This document shows, piece by piece, positions 11,750 through 19,440 of a stretch of 24,494 bases of DNA. The notes beneath the pieces are model-generated. The model had not been told where the DNA came from. It did no database searches and saw only the letters and a list, made by a program, of their open reading frames with translations. Source of the DNA: Conidiobolus incongruus B7586 (taxonomy: Eukaryota; Entomophthoromycota; Entomophthoromycetes; Entomophthorales; Conidiobolaceae). The stretch spans positions 1-24,494 of the forward strand of contig JNEM01011839.1 of the NCBI GenBank assembly GCA_000697335.1. The letters run 5' to 3'. The position numbers and the translations under genes are program-made. Each line of letters begins with the position of its first letter. Position 1 is the stretch's first letter.

Positions 11750-12297
11750 TGGGATTGCTTGAGAATTGTACTAAGTGTCCAGCTACCAAGGGTTGTCCGC
11801 CCTGTTCTGCCAATGAGATATGTCAAATGTATGGGAAGGGCTGTGGTGATTGTGAGCTTTATGTATGTGTGCCATCGGAGGAGGGGAATCATATACCAAG
11901 CCCGGGATTAGGTTCAACGCCAAGCTCAAGCTCAAACTCAAACTCAAGCTCAAGTTCAAACTCAGACTTTTTTGGATCTAACAGATATATTATAATAGGA
12001 TCGATTTGTGGTGTATTAATTTTATCTTTATTACTCTTATTAATATTCGCTTGGTACCGGTATCGCAACCGCGCTCAAACCAGATTAAAAGCATCTATGT
12101 CAGCGAAAACACTAAATCCCAGCTCGACGATGCAAACATTAAACGTGTATCATACAATGCAGTCGAAATCAGGCTCTTCAGGCAGATTAAAACTTGTACA
12201 CAACAACTTTATTGACCCCGAATTCTGTCACAAGCCCCAAAACACTATCAGCATGATGATTTACAACCCTTCACCGAGATCAAGCCACAACCGCTAG
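11749..12297 (+). CDS. Opy2-like single-pass membrane protein with Cys-rich N-terminus
   Basis: About 182 aa. The N-terminus has eight cysteines (C7, 10, 16, 19, 25, 32, 35, 40) spaced C-x2-C-x5-C-x2-C-x5-C-x6-C-x2-C-x4-C, with CPPC and NEIC in the middle. This is the pattern of the Opy2 N-terminal domain. A Ser/Asn-rich linker (about 58-72), coded by a degenerate AGCTCA/AACTCA repeat, probably carries O-glycans. One transmembrane helix lies at about 80-102, followed by a basic WYRYRNRAQTR stop-transfer and a Ser-rich cytoplasmic tail of about 80 aa. In yeast, Opy2 anchors Ste50 at the plasma membrane for Hog1 osmosignalling. The first in-frame ATG was chosen because a TAA closes the frame at 11722. 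No signal peptide is present, so the helix itself would have to drive insertion. The tail shows no Ste50-binding motif I can confirm. Confidence 0.7.
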   Translation: MGLLENCTKCPATKGCPPCSANEICQMYGKGCGDCELYVCVPSEEGNHIPSPGLGSTPSSSSNSNSSSSSNSDFFGSNRYIIIGSICGVLILSLLLLLIFAWYRYRNRAQTRLKASMSAKTLNPSSTMQTLNVYHTMQSKSGSSGRLKLVHNNFIDPEFCHKPQNTISMMIYNPSPRSSHNR

Positions 12298-13427
12298 TCA
12301 TTATTTAAAATACAAACCTTAAAAATAATATTCAAAAGCTAACATCTTTTGCTGGCCTAAAATTAGAGCATTTAAAGCATCAAATCTAATTCTCAAAATA
12401 TTTAATAAACTTTAATTAATCACCCAATATAGTTAACCTATTGACGTAGCACTATAACCGCTATTCTCTAACCAGTTGGCGAATTTTAGGATAAACTTGA
12501 TTCCCTGCCATTTTTTCAGTGGTATTTGATAAGGAATCTGCTGCAAATATTGTGTTCGGTCGGATATAAGAATTCTCATTTAATTTAATGTATAAATTCA
12601 AGTATTTGAAAAATGGATTTTAAAAAAAATTCCGAAATATTTTACTATATTATAATCTTAATTAAATATTATTGCTAAAAATATATAATAATATAATTTA
12701 TAATTTTATTTGATAAATTATATATTGATATAATATTCATTTTAAGAATTATTATTAAAAAATTAACTTATTAATCCAATAAAATATTTAACGATAATAT
12801 ATAATATATAATATAGTTTAATAATATTCCAAAAAACATTATATATCATCTAACACTGAATTTTATAAAATAACTTTAATATGAATTTTAGCCTATAATG
12901 ATACCAAAATTGAGTAATATTGCCGTATTGGCAATTAATTTTTAATAAACATTCATTGAAATTGGGCTAAATGTTTGGCAATTATCCTAATTTGATCTTC
13001 TTAAAAATAGCATTAGTGACCTGATGATGGAATTTTTGTGATAAAGATTATTCAGTTTTAATATATTTACTTTGGATTTTGTATTGAATTTATTGTCTAT
13101 TGACTATGTTAATTATAAGATTCATTTAATGAAAAAATATATTATATAATGTAATCAGTTGGAGCTTAATATTATTTTGAATATAATATGTTAAATAAAA
13201 ATTGAAGTTAGCGGATTTATAAAATATTATTAAATTAATAGAATTTGCATTATATTTAATCCTAACCTTATTTGATCAATATAATTAACTAAATGCTAGT
13301 CATTTAACAAATGCATACATTGAATAAAATATATATTTAATAGGATTGACCAAAAAGGAAATCAAGATGTTCAATATAAAATATAAGTTTAATAGCATTT
13401 TTATTAATTTATTCTTTCATAAGTGCA
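12298..13427. other. Spacer between Opy2-like and Hut1 genes
   Basis: It contains the convergent 3' flanks of the two genes and, at about 12437-12566, a fragment of a decayed aspartic protease. The remaining 12600-13400 is A/T-rich with nothing recognised. Confidence 0.6.
12437..12566 (+). pseudogene. Fragment of a decayed A1 (pepsin-type) aspartic protease
   Basis: One frame from 12437 reads PIDVAL, a stop, then PLFSNQLANFRINLIP. The frame beginning at 12501 continues with FPAIFSVVFDKESAANIVFG and ends at a TAA at 12567. Laid end to end this matches the mid-region signature of pepsin-like proteases, where PLFxNLxxxxLI is followed by PxFSxYLxxxxxxGxIxFGGxD. The island is visibly less A/T-rich than its surroundings. 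Neither catalytic Asp motif (DTGS-type) lies within the fragment, so only a middle piece survives, with one internal stop and one frame change. The family assignment rests on pattern recognition alone. Confidence 0.4.
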
Positions 13428-14432
13428 CTATTTAACTTTTTTCAATGGCATTTTAGCATTTGTATTAACTTGAGATTCGGATTTTGGTTTTTCAACTGGT
13501 TTAGGAGATATAAACTTCACGGCGCTTTCTAAAATGATCCCACAGAAGACAATACAGACAGATAGCCACTGGTTGAAGGTGATATCATGTTGATATACAA
13601 TATTGGAAATAATGATTGAGAACATCTTTCTTGTGACTGTAACGGTAACTAAGACCAAACTACCGTAGTGGGACAAAAGGTAGAAGATAAAGCACTGTCC
13701 GCAGGCGCCCGCCAAACTGAAAAGGAGAATATCCTTGATGACTGCGGGATTCTCCTGGCAGAATTGGATTCCTCGAACTAGTTCAGGATTCCAGGGGTTG
13801 AGCACATAGGGCAACATGATAAAAAATCCAAAGAAATTCATATAGAACATCATCTGCTGGCCACTGAGCTTGAACTGGCGGAAGATCTGATCTTGGGTCG
13901 AGTTGGTCACGCCGTCGAGTAAGAGATTGGTGAGTAAGAGTGTGAGACCCCAAATACTATTCTCAGTTTGGTGTGCTGATTTGGAGGGTTTAGCCATCAT
14001 GAATAAAAAGACACCAACTGTTACAAGGAACACCGTAATATATTTGTGAAGGGGAAACTTTCTCTGGTAGAGTACGATATTCATCAACATGACAGGAACT
14101 AATTTACAAGACTTTCCAAGAATGAGTGTAGGGTAATCAATATGCTTCAAACTGGCATAACCGAAAGGAGAAGCCAAAGCGTGAGTAATAGCAGCCTGAC
14201 TGATTTTAGCAATCAGTCCCCAATCGTTGAATCTGATCTTCTGCTTAATAATTTTAACATAAATATAAGCGACCAAGCAAGTAATTAAACTTTGAACTAA
14301 ATTTAAAAATACGAAATATTGAAATTTTTTATGCTCTTTACCATATGGTGTCGTGGATACCTGTTCTTGAAAAATTCCCCAAGTTAAAAAACATCCATAG
14401 ATACCCGCTACCGTTATAATTAAATCGATCAT
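13428..14432 (-). CDS. HUT1: Hut1/SLC35B1-type ER nucleotide-sugar transporter
   Basis: 334 aa in a single exon, a normal length for the family. Conserved blocks are AGIYGCFLTWGIFQEQ with TTPYG (9-31), GKSCKLVPVM (106-115), LDGVTNSTQDQ (172-182), GQCFIFY (245-251) and TVTVTRKMFSI (263-273). About ten hydrophobic helices fit the drug/metabolite transporter fold. The C-terminus is KKVK, a textbook KKxx dilysine ER-retrieval signal. Yeast Hut1 is linked to UDP-galactose/UDP-glucose transport into the ER lumen and to ER redox folding; mammalian SLC35B1 also exchanges ATP for ADP. The substrate here cannot be read from the sequence. The gene is divergent from the secreted-protein gene at 16767, across 2.3 kb of spacer. 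Confidence 0.95.
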   Translation of the reverse strand: MIDLIITVAGIYGCFLTWGIFQEQVSTTPYGKEHKKFQYFVFLNLVQSLITCLVAYIYVKIIKQKIRFNDWGLIAKISQAAITHALASPFGYASLKHIDYPTLILGKSCKLVPVMLMNIVLYQRKFPLHKYITVFLVTVGVFLFMMAKPSKSAHQTENSIWGLTLLLTNLLLDGVTNSTQDQIFRQFKLSGQQMMFYMNFFGFFIMLPYVLNPWNPELVRGIQFCQENPAVIKDILLFSLAGACGQCFIFYLLSHYGSLVLVTVTVTRKMFSIIISNIVYQHDITFNQWLSVCIVFCGIILESAVKFISPKPVEKPKSESQVNTNAKMPLKKVK

Positions 14433-15053
14433 GATTATTATATTAGTAGTATTATATGATTTTTATTTTATTATTTTTACTGAATTATATATTTTTAAAT
14501 GGATACCATTCAATTAATATAAATGAATCCCTGTGACTAGATAATTAATTATGGGAATTTTAATTTAATTTGATCCAATCAGTTGTTAACATATGGGTCA
14601 ATTGGAAGGGTACATATCTGTTAATTACTTGATTTTATATTATTATCACGTTGTTAATTAAATTTTTTATTAAAGGATAATCAGATTAACACTTAATAAT
14701 CATTCAATAATATAGTTATTTATTCAATATATGAATTTTAAACATCAAGAACATCTATTCGTTTTTTGAAAAAAATTATCCGATAATGCTCAAACTGTAT
14801 CACAATAATATATACCAAATTTAATTAATATAACGATATTAGTAAAAACTATGAATATAATATTATGTTTAAAGTTAATTGAATTATTTATTAACTGGTA
14901 TCAAAGAAAATTAGAATGAATTCATAATTGGTGATGAATATGATTGCATAATTTGCAAATACACAATCAATAAAAAGAGTAAATATAATTCAAATAGCAT
15001 ATATTGATTTGTTTAATATTAATAACAAAATCTAATCTTTTAAGCATAATAAC

Positions 15054-15073
15054 AATAATAATAATAATAATAA
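15054..15073. repeat. (AAT)6 microsatellite
   Basis: Six AAT triplets run into a short A stretch. This is a simple repeat read directly. Confidence 0.85.
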
Positions 15074-15345
15074 AAGAATAGAAATATCAAAATCCAAATT
15101 AATTCGAATATCCCTAACTTAAATCAAGCAATAATTTTATGTTTTAATTTATATTTTACAACTATTTCAATTCTCATCAATATTAATTTAGTTCGTTTGG
15201 TATTATTATACTTAAAAACATTGTTCCAATACTGATTATTTATATTTATTTTTGAAAATCTAAATTTTTCACTATTTTAATAATAGATTTAATACATGTG
15301 ATTATAAATAGAGTAATTTTCTAATTTGAATAAATTTGTTATGTA

Positions 15346-15565
15346 GATTAGCTTTTTTTCTAATTATTATTTAGATATTGATGTATATAATTCCATTTCA
15401 TAAGACCAATACACATTTTTATATTATATTTTGAAACCATATATAATACCTACTAATATAATAAATTTACTTGATATCGGGTTAATTTTATTTAATGGAA
15501 TGGTGTTCAAAAATATAATATTCAAAAGAGATACCTTTCTAAACGACTCATACGTTACTACCTTT
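15346..15565 (+). pseudogene. Possible decayed membrane protein, N-terminal helix region
   Basis: A single frame is open for 73 codons apart from one TAA at 15401-15403, long for such A/T-rich DNA. It carries NIINLLDIGLILFNGMVF followed by a polar KRDTFLNDS segment. A hydrophobic helix with a central Asn and a charged loop recalls TM1 and the first intracellular loop of 7TM receptors. No ATG opens the frame, and nothing downstream continues it. A decayed receptor-like gene is possible, but a chance hydrophobic frame cannot be excluded. Confidence 0.25.
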
Positions 15566-16426
15566 TAAATATGGAGATTTAAAATATTAATAAAAATTTG
15601 ATTAAATATTTAATTTTATCAAATAATAATAATGGTTTTTATTTTATTTATCAATCATTAATATAAAAGTATTAATTCATCTTCAATACATTGAACTGAA
15701 GACTTAAAGGATATTTTTAAATGTTTAATATAGTTTTAATTAATTCAAAAATAATTAAATAATTACAATTCATAATGCAATATCAAGTTCAAAATATAAT
15801 TTGAATAATTCATTTTAATATTTAGAAATAGCTGCAATTAATAATAAGTTAAGGATTTAAATTTTTTAACTAGAATATGAATTCAATTTAATTCTTCATA
15901 TTTATTGATACACTTCTAAATCAATCTGAAATCAACATTATAGTGTTATTTTTCATATGTTTATAGTAATTAATTTGAATAAAAATTTTTTTCAAATTTT
16001 GACCTGATTTTAACTAAGAAGTAATCATTTAAGTTTCATAATGAAATTATCTAAAATCATGTATTCTTGGTAAAAATTTGTCCATGCTTTGTATTGGTAA
16101 AAAGATATTTAATGTTATAGTAATTAAATGTTGGGGTTTATTATATATATTAGAGTTAATATTGAATATATTTCAATATATATACTAATAACGATTTAAT
16201 CTTTGATGAATTTTCAAAATTATTTGTAAAGATGGAATATGATTTGATAAAATTTTACCTAAAAAGGAAACTGAGGTCAGATTTTGATAAGGGTGAATTT
16301 GATCAAAATCAATAAGCATTTCAAATTGTTTATAATTGTTTTATCAAATATTAATTCAAAAAACAAAATGAAAATTTATTTGACAGAATATTGAATTTGA
16401 AACTGATGTTAATAAAGTTAAGAGTG

Positions 16427-16438
16427 TGAAATGAGCGA
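16427..16438 (+). promoter_or_regulatory. Candidate shared upstream motif TGAAATGAGCGA
   Basis: This 12-mer lies 340 bases before the ATG at 16767. It recurs with one change (TGAAATGAGTGA) at 22532-22543, 147 bases before the other secreted CX3C gene. It could be a common regulatory element or a coincidence. Confidence 0.2.
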
Positions 16439-16680
16439 ATTGGTAGCTAATTACTTGGTAGTTATCAATATTATACGTAATTGGTATCAAACTCAATTGG
16501 CAAAAATGCGAATGGGTAGCGTCATATGAAACTCTGGTTGATTGGTAGAATCATTGGTGTTCAAATTGATTGGAAAGATCTGATTTATCTTAAAAACAAA
16601 TGTAACAGGATTTTAAATAGACATCAATGTAATTTAGTTGAAACCCTGCAACGGTGATAGGTTTCAAGTTTGATACTGAA

Positions 16681-16688
16681 TATATATA
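16681..16688 (+). promoter_or_regulatory. TATA-like box of the secreted Pro/Ala-rich gene
   Basis: TATATATA lies 86 bases before the ATG at 16767, matching the TATA-to-ATG distance at the Opy2-like gene. In A/T-rich DNA the motif alone is weak; the position is what supports it. Confidence 0.4.
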
Positions 16689-16766
16689 CTTCTTGCAATC
16701 TGTTACATTACCACATCTTACATCAATTTTTTCATTTAATACATTTTTCATTATTCAATAGTCATC

Positions 16767-17636
16767 ATGAAGTTGTTGGTATCCCATCTCTTACTATTGC
16801 AGTTTATTGCTGCTATTCAAAATACCCAAAACGCTCAAAATCAGCACATTGCTCCGACCACGCCACGTGCTACTCATATTAAATATGCTCAACAAGCAAA
16901 ACACCCCAAAGCTAATGCTGTCGCTTTGAGATCTGCTGGCAATACATCTCAGATAGGTGGCCAAAATTTGAATGCTGCTTCGGTTTCTTTACCTGCAGAT
17001 AATTCGAGTAATAATCAATCTCACCAAACAGATGGTGCTAATAATAGGTGTGAACCTGCGGCTCAACAAGATCCAGCTCCGCCCGTTCCACAGAATTCAT
17101 TTCCACCGCCTGCGCCTGCTCCAGCTCCTGCTGGTTCACTAGCACCAGCTCCTGCCCCAGCACCTACCCCAGCACCAGCACCGGCTCCAATTGCATCAGC
17201 ACCAGCACTAGCACTAGCACCAGCACCAGCACCATTATCACCTATTGACCTATGTCTTACAGCATGTGCATATGAAGACACAGATTGTAAATCCAAATGT
17301 GTACGTGTACCAAATCCCACGCAAGATGAAGTAAAACAAAACATCCAGTGTGTTGGTGACTGTTTCAAGGTAAACAACGCATCCAGCAATGCGGCCAACC
17401 TCACTGACTGCCTTCAACAATGTACTCTTCAATATACTTCAATATTTGATTCATCAGTCACTCCAGTTAATAATACTACTTCATCCAACTCTACAACGAA
17501 TTCCAGTTCATCTTCCAAGACAGGTTCCAACAAAACTGCATCATCATCAGGATCAAGTTCCGATGTCATGGCTAATTTTGTACATATGCCACCCTATTTA
17601 CTCGGTTCATTAATGACTTTAGTAGCATTCATGTAA
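16767..17636 (+). CDS. Secreted, Pro/Ala-rich, twin-CX3C, probably GPI-anchored protein
   Basis: 289 aa in one exon. Residues 1-18 (MKLLVSHLLLLQFIAAIQ) are a signal peptide. A polar Asn/Gln-rich stretch is followed by a PAPA repeat at about 115-156 that probably acts as a stiff O-glycosylated stalk. The Cys domain has C163-x3-C167-x6-C174-x3-C178, then C195-x3-C199-x15-C215-x3-C219; one extra Cys is at 95. The second half is a twin CX3C hairpin pattern. The tail is Ser/Thr/Asn-rich with N-glycosylation sequons, then a short hydrophobic end (PYLLGSLMTLVAFM) that fits a GPI-attachment signal, with cleavage likely near SSSGSSSD. It probably sits at the plasma membrane or wall. I know no named family. 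It shares the C-x6-C-x3-C and CX3C blocks with the gene at 22679 and the relic at 18774. Function is unknown. Confidence 0.85.
   Translation: MKLLVSHLLLLQFIAAIQNTQNAQNQHIAPTTPRATHIKYAQQAKHPKANAVALRSAGNTSQIGGQNLNAASVSLPADNSSNNQSHQTDGANNRCEPAAQQDPAPPVPQNSFPPPAPAPAPAGSLAPAPAPAPTPAPAPAPIASAPALALAPAPAPLSPIDLCLTACAYEDTDCKSKCVRVPNPTQDEVKQNIQCVGDCFKVNNASSNAANLTDCLQQCTLQYTSIFDSSVTPVNNTTSSNSTTNSSSSSKTGSNKTASSSGSSSDVMANFVHMPPYLLGSLMTLVAFM
17109..17234 (+). repeat. Pro-Ala coding minisatellite
   Basis: Imperfect CCAGCA/CCTGCT hexamers code for the PAPA stalk of the secreted protein. Such coding repeats expand and contract readily, so length differences between strains are likely. The complementary strand reads as a Gly-Ala frame that is only a shadow. 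Confidence 0.85.
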
Positions 17637-18770
17637 ATCATTTAGACTCATAGAACATTACTAATTTTTATGGAGATTTAATCCAACATAAAATCTCATC
17701 ATATCCAATATTGTTTTTTATTTGAATTAATCTATTTTTTATAACTATTAACTGAAGTAGAATAAATAATTGAAATTGGCTTAATAAATGGTCAAGTGAA
17801 ATATATATATATATAATGTAATAATATATTTATTTCTTGATTAATGAAATAATTTAGGGAATATCAATCAATCGTATAGAGTCAAAGTAGATTCTATTCA
17901 TTTAGTCTGAATTTTTTAAAAATTATTTTAAATATTTCATTTATGTAATTATATCAAATTATAATTAAAAAAAAATAAATTCAATTAAATAAATGAATTA
18001 AAGAATAATATTTACTTAATATACTTTAACTAAAATCTATTTTAAATATCCTTAAATACATTATTTGTGAATAATTTTGTTAATATTTGTTAATTTATAC
18101 CAAAAGATATGTCAATATAAATTGATTTTTGTCATCTTGACATATGTATATAATTTTTGAGATTTTTAATAATCGCTGTAATTTAAAAATTCTATTTCAT
18201 AATATTCATGTATTATCTATTAAATATATTATGTGGAATTTATTAATGCTCAAGGACTTTTTATACACTTATTAATTTTAAATTGTATAGCTAAAATTAG
18301 AATCATATTCAAGCTAATATCAATAATTTAATTGTAAAATTGATAAAAATTATAAGTTGTATATATTCGCAATCATATCCATCCAATTTTATTATATCAT
18401 CGAAATCCAAATATCAATTAAAAATAAACACTGATAATGTATTATTATTTAATAAATAAAATAAATGAATTCATATTTGATATAGAATAATTTCAATTAT
18501 CTCCATTATATTGCCAATATTATTAATGATATGGATTAAATTAATTATTATATCATAAAATATATATCATGATTTATTCCAATTATTCCAGTTATTCCAA
18601 TTGTCTGACATAGAATTATAAGCTTCTGTGATCAATTCAAAATTACTTATATTATATCAAGATAGAATATTATTAAAGTGTATCAGATAGATCAAATATT
18701 TTGAAATTAAAATGTATGAATAATAAGTTATATAGGTGAAAATTATATTTTTTACAAAATTACCCCACCT
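17637..18770. other. A/T-rich spacer
   Basis: 3' flank of the secreted-protein gene (AATAAA at 17761-17766), then A/T-rich sequence with no coding or RNA gene seen. A short 9-mer repeat lies at 18575-18602. Confidence 0.65.
18575..18602 (+). repeat. TTATTCCAA tandem repeat, three units
   Basis: Three near-identical 9-mers (TTATTCCAA, one with TTATTCCAG) run head to tail. This is a minor minisatellite in spacer. Confidence 0.75.
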
Positions 18771-18773
18771 TAA

Positions 18774-19303
18774 GCACCCATTGAAAAATATATTAAAGAA
18801 TGCAGTCCTTTTGATGTGAAGTGTCGCTCCCATTGAATGACTAATCCTTCTGAAAATCAAAATAGTATAACTCATTGCAATGCTGATTGTCAAGTTGTCA
18901 ATGATGAGAGTACCAGTTTTAACAAATGTGTAGATGAGTGTTCACATTCAATTCCATCACCTGCTACTCACACTCCCACTGCAACTTCACTATCTAAAAC
19001 ACCGTCAAAAGGATGTATTGAATAGTGTAGTCCACCCTAAGCACAATATAAATTCAGTATATACTCGATCATGCTGAAAATCCAAATTATTGAACACAAT
19101 ACATTGTCAACTGTCAAAGGTTTAATAAAAATACATTCAACCTGAATCAATGTATTGAAAAGTGTAATCAATAAACCTTGAAGTTGAATTGAAGAGTTAT
19201 CCAAGGAAATAATTTAACATGGTCCTATATAAAATACGTCTGCAATTCTATGTGTTCTACAACAAGTTTTAATAAAAGTATATTGACTTTGGGTTCCTTT
19301 TAA
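18774..19303 (+). pseudogene. Decayed relative of the secreted twin-CX3C domain, several units
   Basis: The first unit reads APIEKYIKECSPFDVKC and, after a break, HCNADCQVVNDESTSFNKCV with DEC following. It aligns with SPIDLCLTACAYEDTDCKSKC and QCVGDCF...DCLQQC of the 16767 protein, keeping the C-x6-C spacing and the CX3C pairs. A second unit (about 19100-19165) holds NCQRFNKNTFNLNQCIEKC, and a third (19235-19280) YVCNSMCSTTSFNK. A short sequence block (CCACCTTAAGCAC, CCACCCTAAGCAC) recurs at 18765 and 19032, suggesting tandem duplication before decay. Several in-frame stops and at least one frame change separate the units, and some aligned Cys positions carry other codons. There is no signal peptide. 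A 62-codon open piece starts at the ATG 18837 but is only part of the older frame. Confidence 0.6.
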
Positions 19304-19440
19304 TTCAATTACTACATAAACCAATCTGATATAATTTATAACAATTGTTAAATCCAATCCAATCTAAACCAACAATTCAATTCTTATATCGACAAAAAAT
19401 TTTATTATTAAATAAATAACACTTTTTATAATTTATCAAA

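Larger units (their letters stand above)
14433..16680. other. Spacer between divergent Hut1 and secreted-protein genes
   Basis: Long A/T-rich intergenic region holding both promoters, an (AAT)6 run at 15054-15073 and one broken open stretch at 15346-15565. From about 16430 the sequence becomes less A/T-rich, which probably marks the upstream regulatory region of the 16767 gene. No intact gene or RNA gene was recognised. Confidence 0.6.

Noticed and set aside
12430-12500. Minus-strand AACTGGTTAGAG resembling a tRNA D-arm
   Set aside because: No TTCRANTCC-type T-loop and no pairing acceptor stem at the right distance. The match lies inside the aspartic protease relic.
17063-17404. Minus-strand Gly-Ala-rich frame
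   Set aside because: It is the complement of the Pro-Ala repeat of the real gene and exists only because of that repeat.
18657-18893. Minus-strand 78-codon hydrophobic frame
   Set aside because: It overlaps the CX3C relic, whose plus-strand Cys pattern explains the sequence better. A/T-rich DNA gives such hydrophobic frames by chance.
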